A stretch of 64,000 nt of DNA from Macrotrachela quadricornifera. Its lineage: Eukaryota > Rotifera > Eurotatoria > Philodinida > Philodinidae. Of the stretch, positions 12,701-25,400 are shown one piece after another. The stretch covers positions 178,154 through 242,153 of the forward strand of contig JAJEKB010020245.1 of NCBI GenBank assembly GCA_022393335.1, read 5' to 3'. The notes under the pieces are model-generated. The model saw only the letters and a list, made by a program, of their open reading frames with translations. It was not told where the DNA came from and did no database searches. The position numbers and the translations under genes were made by a program. Positions within the stretch are counted from its first letter, which is position 1. Each line of letters begins with the position of its first letter.

Positions 12701-14872
12701 TCTGAGAAGGTTTCTTTATTCATTAAATACATACAGGCATCACAGCGGTCCTTCTTTTTTCCTTCTTTTGCACTTTTTATACGTATAGACTCTCAGAAGC
12801 ATTGAAAACAAGTTATTAGCATTACTTAGTCGCTGTCCAACACTAATTCGGAAATCTTAAAACTCGAGAAAATGTTTAATTTATCTCAAATCTAACGAAA
12901 AGTCCTCGGGCTTGGACTAAAATACGCATATGAGGCTTCAATTTACGTGGCATCTATATACAGGGCGAGATCCGCAAGATGGTGCTTCTCTGAAATTCAA
13001 TCACTGCTAAAAATTTCTGACATACTCAGTGATGAAGCATACCTGAAGCTGGACTACATCATAACCGTAGTCTTATAGATGCCTATGCGAGTAACCTTTC
13101 GTCACGTATCGATTGAGATTGTCGCTCAGTAGAACAAAACATACACAGTTTTTATTGGTATTGTTGTCGATGGAAATAAGCAGAAAAGCAATTCACACTC
13201 AGTAGTACGCAATGACAGTGCTTGTAAACGAGAATGGAGATAGCACATGTAAATTAATTTCAGTTGAAGTCAAAATCAACGTTCAATTTTTTATGCAGAT
13301 TAACTTAGTCAACCAGTATCTGACATGATACTTGAGCCCTCCCGCTCGAGCTATAATTTCTAATATGCTTTTCAACTTTTTCAATCGAGTTCAAGTTTTA
13401 ACGGCGACTTTTGACTTTTCCGATCCAAAGACTCAAAAGTCATAAGTGAACTCTATATCTATCGGCAAACTTGAAAAGTATATGGAACAGTGCACATCGA
13501 TCAAGAAACTGGAAATTCTTCTAGTTTATCCAACTTGATGGAGGACGTAATAATCACACAACTCATACAGAAGCTATATCCACAGAGAGAGAACTCGGAA
13601 CAGTGCAGATGGATCGATGAAATCATAAGGCATCTGAAAAGCAGCTAGGATATATATGAGACATATCTGGTGATAGAAAATATCTTTTCACAAGTAGAAA
13701 GATAGTATCGACTTAAATTCAACTTTGAGCATTAATGGTAGGTATCCAGTAAATTTAACTTTCAGTCATCTTCTGGTTGTTACATCGAAGTGGGGATAGT
13801 ATTTAGACTAACTCTTCGTTCTGCTCCCGCTATGTGTAAAAGTGGCAGATGGAAATGGCTACTATGCATTGTGTTGCCGATTTTAGAAGCACAGAACGAG
13901 AATGTTACTGCATATATTTGACATCTTATTAACAGATAGATTTGGTCATACACAAATTTTCATAATCTTTACACAGCATGACAACACATGTAAATGAGAG
14001 GTTGAATCTATCGAGTCTAAGAATTTCCAGACCTGAGCTTGGACTCAGTTAACATAAAATTTTACGAGCCCAACGGGATTCAGACTCGTTTGAATTCAGA
14101 TACGCATTGGACTCGACAGGTTCTGGTGAGAGATACGCGTGACCTGTAAAACTACCAAAAGAGTCATTGACACATGCCGATGACAACAGCGTCAACGGAC
14201 ATTGCATGATGGAGGAAATAACTGTTCATGGTTGAAATTCGTTCTCTGTTCTCATTTGGTAGAAAACCGAGAGAACGGTCTCGTAACGTGGCCAAATAAT
14301 GATTCAAAAATTACTTTACTCACCTGAGCTCATTTCTATCGTTTATTATTGAACGTCATCTATAATTTATTCGTTGAAACGCTATGCTCCGAGAAAACTC
14401 CTTCTCAAAATCCTTCTTTATCAAACTCCTCTGCTGCGACCCTTGTCGTAATAAATTGCTGGTCACAATTCATTATAATGTAATTATTTCTTTTTCTTCT
14501 GTTATATTTATCTTTAATCTAATATTTTCTCTCTTTCAAATCATCATCGTCATAAAAAGTAAGATTATCTTAATGTCTCAAATAGTTGAGAAGAACAGGA
14601 GTGAGTATAGTATTTTCAGAGCTCTGTCCGATGGAGATAAAACCTCGGACCCAGCGATACTAATCGATTAGAGTAACACCATAATCCAGTTCGTCTTCAT
14701 ATCTTTCTCTCATTAGGGTGCGCAGACTTGTCTACAGTATAATGCTATCGTGCCATCTTAATCCAGAGATATCTCTGGTCACACGCGCACACCAATATAA
14801 TAGAAACAACAAAAAGAATTCGAGGGCAGTTATTTATTCGGTAGCAATGAAAAAAAACAACAAAAGGAATTA
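12701..14872. other. Gene-poor stretch, possible TE debris
   Basis: No gene recognised. Base composition is visibly less AT-rich than the flanks from about 12900 to 14300, and an open stretch near 12900..13080 has no recognisable motif. The open frame at 14384..14671 has a hydrophobic centre and a polar tail (ALSDGDKTSDPAILID), but there is no family match or supporting splice structure. The block may be decayed transposon sequence. Confidence 0.4.
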
Positions 14873-15640
14873 TTATTTCAATCGATTGTCTTTTCGTTGC
14901 AGTTTTCTTTGTAGCGATGAGGAAATATAATTATTATCGAAGAGATACAATTTCTCGAGTGTCTGTAAATAGAGAGAAAGGTAAATATAAGAGAGACATA
15001 GAGAAGAGGAAATGAGAATCACTTCATTATCTCGTAAGGCACTAGCGAAATATTTTGCTCCATCATCTCCAATTCTATTGCACCCAAGTTCCAGTTTAAT
15101 GAGTGTCTGTGAATAGAGAGAATGATAAGTATGAGAGAGAGAGAGGGAGAGAGAGATAAAAAGGAAATGAGAATCACTTTGTTATGTCGTAAGGCAGTAG
15201 CGAGATATTTTGCTCCAACATATGCAATTTGATTGTTCTGAAGATACAGCTCATTGAGTGTCTGTAAGTCGAGAGAATGATAAATATGAGAGAGAAATAA
15301 AGAAGAGAAAATGAGAATCACCTTGTTATGTCGTAAGGCATTAGCAAGATATTGCGCTTCAACATCTCCAATTTTATTGTACCCAAGATCCAGCACAGCG
15401 AGTGTCTGTGAATAGAGAGAACGATAAATATGAGAGGAATGAAGAGAAAATGTGGATTGCTTTGTTATCTCGTAAGGCATTAGCGAGATATTGCGCTCCA
15501 ACATGTCCCATTTGATTGGTGGTAAGATACAGCTCAGTGAGTGCCTGTGAATAGAGAGAAAGATAAATATGAGAGAGAGGTGAAAAGGAAATGCGGATCA
15601 CTTTGTTACCACTTAATAAACTAGCCAGATGTTATAAAAA
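14873..15640 (-). pseudogene. Truncated leucine-rich-repeat gene, one LRR per exon
   Basis: Four consecutive exons of exactly 84 bp (15461..15544, 15322..15405, 15178..15261, 15023..15106) each encode one 28-residue ribonuclease-inhibitor/NLR-type LRR (pattern TLxxLxLxxNxIGxxGAxYLAxALRxNK). A terminal exon (14873..14962) reads TLEKLYLFDNNYI and then a basic tail to TAA. Upstream, 15602..about 15640 keeps only the end of another repeat (LASLLSGNK) and then decays. The introns (about 55-72 bp) are near-copies of one another, starting GTGATTCTCATTT and ending TATTCACAG. One donor is GC instead of GT (15459..15460). No start exon, NACHT or other domain is seen, so this is a 5'-truncated fragment. 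Whether it is transcribed as part of a longer gene is unknown. Confidence 0.75.
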
Positions 15641-18045
15641 CGTAGTTTACCAAGATTTTGCTGAAACTTTTAAGAGATTTTTTAAATATTTTTCTAATTT
15701 TTTAAAAATACTTGAAAAGTTCTTTAGTAATTTCGGAAATTGTGGAAGATTTTGAAATATTGTTAGTAATTTTTAGAGGTAATTTAATGAAACACTATAT
15801 ATTGTTATGAATTTTGTTAACAATTCTAAAATGTTTTCCCAGAAATATACAAATCGAATATTTTACTGAAGTAAATCTTTCGGAGTATTGTTAGAAATCT
15901 TTGGCATTGTTTAACCCAGATAAGTAGATTCTACATATGTATGAATATTCGGTCGATTTTGTGATACATAATCTTTATTCTACTATATTTATGACTCAAT
16001 GAAGAAGTTTCCAAGATACGGAAGCAATTTATGAAAACTTGCTTTTTAGCATATTTAAATGCTTGGAATCGTCGTAACATTTATTATTGTTGACATATTT
16101 GTTTTTGCTGATGAAAAACATTTTAAATAATTTTTGTTATGACCAACGAGCAAGCAATTCTTATTAGGAATTAGAAAATAAATGATTATATTTTGTTAGT
16201 ACCTGCTGCATCTCTATTGAAAATACTCATTTTATTGGTTTTTCCAAAATATTCATCAGAATATTTATGTAGTACCACACACAAAGATGAGTTGAAACTA
16301 TCTATGTAACGATTTTTCAGTTTGTAATGCTTCTACGAGGGTTTACTACAATGTATAGTAAGGCGTTTAGTTTTATCTCCAAAAATTAAAAGATAGTCAT
16401 CACCCTGTGTTGGAATCAAATTAACGCATCGTAGCAAACTATGACATAACATTCACTTAATACGAATAACTGGATGCAATTTTCACAGTGGTATCGTAAA
16501 TTAGGATTCGAATCCAAGATCAACTGATTACAAGTCGAATATAACATTCAATAAAGCATATATAGCTCAATAATGATATTATGTTCATTAATCACATGAA
16601 TTAATCGGGGAAGATGAATTTTGTCATACTGCCTTTCGTAGTTGACTTTTGAGCGATTGGGAAAAGTTGTGTTTTTATAAAGTTTTCAGCTGTAAATTGG
16701 AAGATGTTTAGCAATTATCAGAGGTCATATTAAGAAAATATTAGTCAATTCTTTAACCATAGTAAAGACTTCTTACTTTCAGCGATTATTTTATTTAGTA
16801 AATTTTGAGCGATAGATGGTCCACAATTTTTATAAAAGCGTACTGAGCATCTCGATAGATTTGCTTACATTCCTTTTCTACGATCAATTATAACTCATTC
16901 CAATTTCACAAAACAAACAGCGTAAATAGGAAGTAAGGTATAAAACAAGCAGTCTTAAATATAGTTAGTATGAATACGGTATGAAAGAGAGAATAAATCC
17001 ATATCGAGCGCACTGTCTATTAGCCAGCTTACATATCAAGCACCTGGCTATAAGGCTACTTGGAAAATAAAGATACTGTCTACCAATCAGCTTGGAAATC
17101 AAGCACTCGGATATACACGCTGCTTGTATGTGGCCCATCTTATATCGTAAACATTTATGATCATATAATACGCGGACTACACCACAAACTGTATGTGTTA
17201 TTAGACGATATCATCACTGATAAGATCTACTAATATTATCTAAGGACCTCTGAAAACTGAAGTCACGGAATATTCAAACTGTGGTTGCTTTATTATAATT
17301 AATTAGCTGATTAATAATTTTATTTCAAACTCCAATAGCTGTCAAACTGAACTACTGGCTATTGCCAAAGATCCCTCTGTTTACGGGCATAAATTTTAGA
17401 AAAACACAACTTTTGGCAATTGCTAAAAGTTAAATGCAAAAGCTAGTACGACAAAATCCATGTTTCCCAAGTAATCTTTATACACGGCGTCTTATATTTA
17501 AAAATTGGATGATCAATCATCTTTACTTTATAAAATAAATATAAAAGAAAATTTCTACATAGTATATTATAATAGAGGAAATCCTGACTTTTTTAAGACA
17601 AAGATACAAAAATAAAAATCATTGCTATTCAAACCAGTACATCAATTTTGAAATGAATTCTTTCTGCGATAAGTAAATAGATAATAGACGATATAAATAC
17701 CGTACTTATACTTTTCCTCTCTCGATTGTTCATTTATATTGAAACTTAAATTAGACAACTCATTTTTTAATTTCTGTAAAAGAGAAATTTAAAAGTTAGC
17801 CTCTACTACAGCCTAGCTTTAACTGTCTGCTGTGTAAAAAAAAAAATAAAAATGCAAAAAATTCTCAAAATTCGCATCTTTCTATGACAAGAATTTTGGT
17901 TTTTCTTCGATAATTTAGGTATTCTGTGGGGTTGTCCTTACACGAATTGCATCAAGTTTATGAGTGTTCCATCCCGTTTAAATGACCTTTAATGTCTAAC
18001 CCATGTGTCATGCGGTGACAAATCGTGAATACTTATTCTTTAGAT
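15641..18045. other. Gene-free stretch
   Basis: No coding region recognised on either strand. A diverged tandem pair of about 56 bp lies at roughly 17015..17125 (TGTCTAttAgCCAGCTT and TGTCTACCAATCAGCTT, each followed by ATCAAGCAC). The 12-base palindrome GGATTCGAATCC at 16504 resembles a tRNA B box, but no tRNA fold could be drawn. Confidence 0.5.
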
Positions 18046-18522
18046 CACTCACGGTAACACGAATAGTGCACCCCAAACAGTTGCTATCGCAATATATGAG
18101 GGTGTCAGTGTGGTGTGCATCTTGTCACAACAGTGTCACCACCTGTAACTTGGATAACTACGAATATATCATCTGGAATATGTGGCCTTTTTAGTGAGAT
18201 ACGACAGCTCGTGTGAGGAATGTCCATCTCTAAAGAAGATGCTACATTTCCAACGGCTATTCACCACATGTCTCAGGTGTGCGTGTGCATTTCTCCAATA
18301 TCTTTGATATGTAACACCCCTCTCTCGAGGGTGAACGTTTGGGTATGGATATGAGTGAGCTCTTCCTCACACTTTCACACCCCAATGTGTTCATTGATTG
18401 GCAACTGTGACAGACACTAAGTGTCTGGGATGTACCATTTATGACACCATCAATGAGCAAAATACACTGTATATATTTTCCCCTGGCACTCTCAGAAAGT
18501 GACATGCCTTTTACCGTGAGTG
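18046..18522. mobile_element. Small TIR element (non-autonomous)
   Basis: A perfect 12-base terminal inverted repeat, CACTCACGGTAA at 18046..18057 and its complement at 18511..18522, bounds about 477 bp. The interior is distinctly richer in G+C than its surroundings and has no transposase-like ORF. No clear target duplication was found, so the superfamily is open. The bounds are plausible but rest on the short TIR and the composition shift. Confidence 0.5.
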
Positions 18523-19080
18523 GCTAAATTTAATTTTCACATATGACAGAATATTGTAAGGATTATATCTATTATAGCATGACATTTCAGATTAAAATCA
18601 TTTATTGCGATTTTCTTTATAATATTCCGCAAGAGACTGAAAGCTCAGGAAAATGAGCATAGCTTGAAAAGAATGGCATAATGACACGAATCTTTTTTGA
18701 TTTGTTATTCACACTATGAATGAATCCTACCTATAAGTAAAATAAAAGGAATAGGCGATAATCACTTCTAGAAAATGGATTCTATTTGATATCTCTGCAA
18801 ATAATTCTTAATTAAATAGTCGATGTCTAAAAATATTCATCCATGCAAATGATTATTCGTTTTCTAGTATTTATTAAACTTTTTTCTTAAAAATATTTGC
18901 AACAACTTATAATGTGCGATCTATATCCATGAGAACATGATTTTTCTTAGTGGTTGTCTCATCGAGATCAGTAATACTCATGCAGCTTCATATAGTTGTT
19001 AGTGCACTCAACATGGTGCGTGGATAAGGTACGAAGGAATAACCAAGTCTTCATTACTCTGAGAGACGAGAAAAGTATGG

Positions 19081-19096
19081 CATCTCACTCATATTT
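19081..19096. repeat. Target-site duplication, LINE 3' side
   Basis: This 16-base copy (read on the minus strand AAATATGAGTGAGATG) directly follows the A-rich tail of the LINE remnant and is repeated exactly at 20365..20380. Confidence 0.85.
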
Positions 19097-20364
19097 TTTT
19101 TTTTATTATTTGCGATCAAGCTCCGTTTGACCCTTACGGTCCTAAAGGGACAGTGTATCTTCAAGATATTCATCAGCAATAAAAAAGGAAAAGTTAAAAG
19201 AAAAAAAAAAAAAAAACAAAAGAAAGGAGGAAAGAGGAAGGAAAAAAACAAGGGCACAGGCATCATCAAAAGCTGCAACCTAAATCTTGCAAACACGAGA
19301 ATTCAAGAGCGATGTAAGAAAGTACGACGTCCCATTAGTGGTGATCTGGACAATCTGTGATACTAGAAGGTATCTGGGTATTCCACCAAGCAGCGAAGAT
19401 CATCATTATCTAGTGGAACGACAGAATCTGTTGTGCCGTGTCTTGCTATCCAATCTAGGGCCTTTGAAAACACATCGAGGTGAAAGTTGTAACGTTGTGA
19501 TGGCCACATCCATCGTATCCTAATCTCATGTTCGATCCATCGAGCTCTGTGGTTGTTTAATAACATTTGTTCAACTAAAAGATGCCCGTCAACAGATGAA
19601 TTCAGTTTTTTGCAATATTTAGTCCAGTATCGGAAGCATAGATCGTCCAACGAGGGTTCATTATAATCCGATGCGAAAAAGAAGTCGTTCCAGTGACAAC
19701 AATGCATTGCACGTTTGAGGCATGTATAATAGAAGTGATTTAACTTTGATTGCTGATAGTTGATAAATCGGGGATAAAGAGCAAAAAGCCAGGTAAAGAA
19801 TGGTAGTACAAACGTAGAGAATAAGGCACGTCGCAGAGCAACTGATGTAATACCTGCAAAGCGTATTGAGTTAACCAGTCCTATTTGTTGGCGAACCCGT
19901 ATACATGATCTTTGTATGACATTGCCCCATCCCAACTTGGTTGTTAACCAGTAACCCAGATACTTAAAAGACGGTACCCAGTTGATTTCAACATTGCCAC
20001 ATCGTAGCACTGGCATTGGATTCGGATAGTTGACTGCGAGAGCAGAAAACATTACAACAGTTTTCAAGTAGTTAATCGGTTGAACCGCTAGTATTGCTTA
20101 AAATTCCAGATATTCGAACAGCTTTTTTAGTCTTCGTTCCAAGTCAATATATTGAATCGTGAATTTTTCGCCAATCTCACCGGCTACTACTGCAGCCACA
20201 TCGTCAGCAAGAAAGAATGACATTGCCTTGGGCAAGAATTCTGACATGTCGCTATGGTAAGTTATGAATAACGACGGTGTGAGACTAGATCCTTGTGGAC
20301 CACCACGATGAATAGAAAACCATGTGGATCTCTGCCCCTGTATTTCAATTGTACCACGACGTCC
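19097..20364 (-). mobile_element. 5'-truncated non-LTR retrotransposon (LINE)
   Basis: An insertion of about 1.27 kb on the minus strand carries the C-terminal half of a reverse transcriptase, a 3' UTR and an AATAAT(A)n tail at its low-coordinate end. It is bounded by identical 16 bp target-site duplications (19081..19096 and 20365..20380). The 5' end starts in the middle of the RT palm domain, the usual result of incomplete target-primed reverse transcription. The A tail runs into the duplication and shares its first A residues. The sharp TSD suggests a fairly recent insertion. Confidence 0.9.
19363..20364 (-). pseudogene. Reverse transcriptase fragment of the LINE
   Basis: The minus-strand frame enters the element at 20364 and reads through RT motifs: GGPQGSSLTPSLF (equivalent to the usual RGxPQGSxLSPxLF) and FLADDVA (a variant of the catalytic FADD box). 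After one in-frame TAA at 20098..20100 the same frame continues with INYLKTVVMFS and FKYLGYWLT, the thumb region (I-N..KT..M.F and F.YLG), and then a Cys/His-containing C-terminus ending at 19363. The endonuclease and the first half of RT are absent. Truncation and the nonsense codon make this copy non-functional. The exact clade is not decidable by eye. Confidence 0.88.
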
Positions 20365-20380
20365 CATCTCACTCATATTT
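20365..20380. repeat. Target-site duplication, LINE 5' side
   Basis: Exact copy of the 16 bases at 19081..19096. It marks the 5' junction of the truncated LINE and supplies the ATG from which the fragment's open frame appears to start, so that ATG is host sequence. Confidence 0.85.
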
Positions 20381-21086
20381 CAAAGTATTGAAGTGTCAAT
20401 CTTTTTTCCTTCCGATGAGTATTATCATCGAACTGAATAAGTTCTCTATTTATTTTTGTTGGCTATATGAAACTGTAAAAGTGTTCTTATAGTAAAACTT
20501 CCCGATTTTTATCAATTACAAGTCATATCAGACATCAAAAAATTTTAATGAAAAACTAGAATAAACACGATTAACATCCATTTATAGACATTTAATGATA
20601 GATTTTAATTTATTTTAGTCATTTTTAATTGATTAATATTATAGTTATTTTTGTTTTGCGTGTGTGGAAAATCTTCCATGTAAAAAAGAAATAAAGTTTG
20701 AGCTGGATGACCCAATATAAATTTAGGATCGCTCAGTTGTGAAGAAGAACTTTCTGAGCCGAGTAACTTGTCTCAAGACCAGCTTCACACTACATATCGC
20801 AGTTTAGTGAATCTCGAATGCTAACTAATTGCAAAAAAAAGTGTTTCGACATCTTGAAAAATTTAATACGTTCATTTCTATATTTTCTAAGACTTCATAG
20901 AATATCATGATATTTAAACAATTTTTGACAATGTTTATACGTATTCCTGAGAATTTTCTTATTCATATAATACAATCAACTAGAGAATACTGTTGTATGA
21001 AATCTATTCGTTTGAAATCAGAAAGAAGAAAATGAAGCATTGGAACGATGACGAATAGGTGATTTTATAATAAAAGAAAAGATTAC
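20381..21086. other. Intergenic
   Basis: Sequence between the LINE and the F-box exon. No gene seen, and no continuation of the F-box protein in any frame. Confidence 0.5.
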
Positions 21087-21260
21087 CTGATATGGGTGAT
21101 ACGTATCTATGATTATATTGAGCTTTGTGCAGACATTACGACAAGACAAAAAAATTGTTTGTAGTTTAAGGTTATCGAGAATTCGATAAACCAATTCCAC
21201 TGGTAATGTTTGAAGCGATGGAATCATCTTCTGAGCAGTTGATGCGATTGATTGTGACAT
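21087..21260 (-). pseudogene. F-box first exon, orphan fragment
   Basis: The 58-residue open exon from ATG (21258..21260) contains a canonical F-box: LQTLPVELVYRILDNLKL, then FLSCRNVCTKLN and IIDTYHPYQ. F-box proteins are substrate receptors of SCF ubiquitin ligases. The exon ends at a good donor (CAG|GTAATC at 21086), but no substrate-binding exon follows on the minus strand before the LINE, only stops within 70 bases. It is either a partial duplicate or a gene whose downstream part was lost. F-box genes with this LPVELVYRIL opening form large families in bdelloids (from memory). Confidence 0.7.
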
Positions 21261-22464
21261 GAATATATTTTACTTTAATGTATGTGTTTTAAGTTAGTTT
21301 TTTATCTTATAAGTATTCTCGTGCGCGTGTGTTATGTATCATCGAATATTTTGTCAGAATTCAACTTCTTATCTGTATATGTAACTATCAAAATGTGATG
21401 ATAACAATGTAGTAAGAAATTTTGACAGAAGTAGCTATATATTATCTTAGAGAGAGACAAACCAAAGTTTTCGAAGACAATGGAGACTCAACGAACAAAT
21501 GTGATGAATAATTGCATTTAATATATTCATATTAACATTCTTATTGCGCCATAATATAATATATTCTTGACGAAAAACATTTCGATTATCATCGAATTAT
21601 AATTATTTTCTTGACTATTTAATTACAGCAATCAACTTTTGTGGCATACAAAATTTTTCGTTTTCTTTTTTAATAGCATGAATAAAATGTTACAATATTA
21701 TTTTGATCAAACATGGAATAATAGTTGCACAGTTGGCCAGTCTAAGAGATGATGCTAGAGGGTGTAACCTACTGAAAAAACGATTCAGATATCCGAAGCC
21801 ATTCAAATAGCTCCAAACACATGTTTTTTTATCTTTTCTTTTGTATTCAAACCGTTTTGTTTTTAAACAATCATCGTGAGCATAGCTGCCTTTAACGGCA
21901 AAGAATTCTGAACAAATACCATAAGCTGTATTTGATGACGAGTTTTTTTTGAAAAGAATAGATACAGAAGCAGAATTTTTATCAACTGATAAAAAAATAT
22001 TTTCTTCAATATATGTTATTAGTGATAAAATGGAATCAGGTTTTTAATACTTACAACCTGAAAATACAAAAAACCTTTATTATTTGTACTTCTTAGAAGA
22101 TACGGTTTTGCCTAACATACTCGCTTTGTGAGCACTTTCAGCGTTGGAAGTATGATGAAACTATTTGTTTAAAATTTCATACATAAACAAATTTTTCCTT
22201 AATAGACTGGAAGACAGATTGTAATAAGAACCATTTTTAGATGGACGCTGTCAACACTAGGGTCGATAAGTTCAGATATGACATCATTACGTTTCTTTTT
22301 TATAGTAATACATTAAAACTAATACATAGAATTGATAATGCAAAATCTGGCTCATAATTATCACCGGTATTTATTAATAATTATTGAGTTAATTAATATC
22401 TTTGTCCAAAAAAAAACCGATTACACAAAAATTTGAAAACAATACAAAAAAAAAATTGAAAAAA
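21261..22464. other. Intergenic
   Basis: No gene or clear repeat seen between the F-box exon and the stop codon of the PARP-like gene. Confidence 0.5.
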
Positions 22465-25400
22465 TTAAAAATGATTTCGTCGTTGATAAACAATTAAATA
22501 CGTTGGTAAAGTTAAATGTATATCTTCATTTGACAATAAAATAAAATCATTATTGTTAATATCATTCTTAGCTATTTCAACAGCAAATAAATAATGTTTT
22601 CCATCTGTTGAACGACGAGTACCATATAAATGACTACTTAATACATCACGTGTTAAACAAATTGATTCATTTGATGAATTTTTAAAATGATCACCTAAAA
22701 CAAAAATAAAATGTAATAAAACAAAACAAAAAAAAAGAACAAATAATTTAACCATAGTTTGAAGCATTTGTTGAATGTAAACCGTAATGAATTATTGATT
22801 GAACAGATGAATATGAACAACCATGAAAATATAATTTTGTTTTATCTTTCTTATTATTCATAAAATGAATATATAATGGATAATTTTCAATTGCATCAAT
22901 CTATTTTAATCAAAAAAAAAAAAAAAAAAGAAATAAGAAATTCTATTTAAAAAAAAGAAAAAAATAAATTTAACTCGTTCAATTTGCCAATCATTGATTG
23001 ACATTGTTTCTTGAAAAATCTGAAAACATTCTAATGATTGAAAAGAAGATCTTTTTATTTCATTTGTACGTATCATTAATAAAGATGATGACCATGATAA
23101 TGGAATATTTATTTTAGAATTTAATGGTTTTTTAACAAGATAAGCTGATTGTTTATTTCGATTAATTTTTACTTGTAATCGATTTAAATCAATATCATAA
23201 GACATTTTATCATTATCTTTTATACAAATCTATGAAATAAAATTTATATTTTTACTTTTTATTTATAAAAAAACAAAAAAAACTTTAAATTCTTTTACTA
23301 ACATTTGATTCACCATTAATAAAAGCTTCATCAATTTTTAATGATATATATCTATTAAAATATATTTCATCAGATTTTTCACCATTTTCAATTAAAACAT
23401 AATTATATTGATAAAATTTTTTTTCTTGACGAATATTAAAAAAACATTGAAAGCATGATTCATAATCGCCATATAATATTAATTCTCTTTGAGGAAAATC
23501 AATACGTGGTATAATATTATATTTTAAACAAATATTAATTAATAGATCAATCTAGATTTTTTACAAATTAAAATAAATATATTTAATAAATAACAAAAAA
23601 AAATTTTTTTTTGAAATAAATACTTCAGTTATGAATGACGATTCAATAAGTGATATATCATATGTCTTTTCAATGATTAATTTTTCTAATAATTTTATTA
23701 ATATATTATGATGTTCATTCATATTTTCACAATCTGACAATGTTAATAAACGTTTACCTAAATAAGTAAAGGATATTATAGATCTTTTATTATTTGAAAA
23801 ATATGTAAAAAATGGATTCTTTCTCTTATGAGATTATGCACAACCTAGAAATAAAGATGGAAGCACGCAAAGTTGAGATGCTTGACAGATCATCAAAAGA
23901 TGACTCGTCTTTATTATTTTCAATATTTTAGATAAAACTGACTAGTCGTTACCGGAGAGATATCGTCTTCTTCTTTCTCTATTAATCTCAAAACAATTTC
24001 TTCAGATTTTCATTAGTATTTTTTCAATAAATAGAAACAAATGACATAATCAATATTAATAAATTCGGCAATTAGTAATTACTAAGCAACGATTTTCACA
24101 ATTTTCTTTGAACTTCATAGATTTCTGTCTATCATTATAGAGAGTCAATTCCAGCAAAAATAAATTATTATAATAAGTATATTATAAGATACCTATATTA
24201 GAATACTCGAAATGTTGGTGACAAACGTACGCGTATATCTTATGCACTATGGAACAAATTAAATGTCGAATAAACTATTATTCTATCAGAAAAGAAAGAA
24301 AAGATTATGATACAATAATAAAAAGTTATCAGTAGTCCATCCTTTCCTCTTTATATATATAATTATTCGATAATTTGAAGTAAATTTGAAATATTATAAT
24401 AATAAAACTAACTTTGTACATCACGTCGTATTAATTGTTTTTTTGTATCAAATGTATTCGATATTTTTCTTTCATTACTATTTATTATTGTCGAAATATT
24501 TGTTGATTTAACTTGTTCACAAAGACTATCAAGATATATTCTAAAAATCTATTTAAAAAAAAGGAATTTTTGAAAAATAAAAATTCTTTTGTTTTTTTTG
24601 AATTAAATTTACTTGATAACATTCATCATCATCATTATTATTTGATGAATAAATAACAAAGTTAACATCAATTTTATATTGATGTAAACGTTCACTTGCT
24701 GCACTAATCATTGCTTCACAAACAACTGCTGGATCAAGTCCTAATTGACCAGTACCAATCTATTAAAAAACAAAATAATTATTTTTAAATTTTAATTAAA
24801 AAAACCCAAAATTATATTTTACAGGTGGAAATGATATTGATTCCATATTTCGTTCATGTGCTTGTTCAATACACCATTTAACTAAATCTGATAAAGACTA
24901 AAAACAATATTTTGTTTTTCTATTTAAATGAAAATAAATAAATAAATAAATAAACAAACTTTTTGAATTTTTCTTGTATCATTATCTATAATTTCTGTTT
25001 CCCATGGAACAAAAAGAATTTTTTTTGCTGTTGTTGAACCACCATCAAGTAATAAAGCATCATTTCGTTGATAACGATCTTTATATTGAGATTCAATTTT
25101 TGCACCAGCAGAACGAAGTACACTATTACATAAATTATTTGATGTACTTATACATATCATTAAATCAACCTTTAATAGAAAAAAAACAAATTATTCTTTT
25201 TTTTTGTTCTGTTTTTAAAATTAATTAAATAAATTTACTGGAACTTCACTTATATTACCAGATATAACATTCATAGATGAATTTGTTTTATTTATATAAA
25301 ATATTCTATCAGATAAAAACTATTACAAAGATAAATTTAATTTAAATTTAATATTAGAAAAAGAAAAAAACAAACTTGTTGATTATTTTCATTATCAATA

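Noticed and set aside
16490..16560. tRNA-like B box (GGATTCGAATCC) followed on the minus strand by a Thr-like anticodon loop text
   Set aside because: The 12-mer is its own reverse complement, the anticodon stem does not pair and no A box at the right distance was found.
19127..19360. Lys-rich plus-strand frame
   Set aside because: Antisense of the poly-pyrimidine 3' UTR of the LINE.
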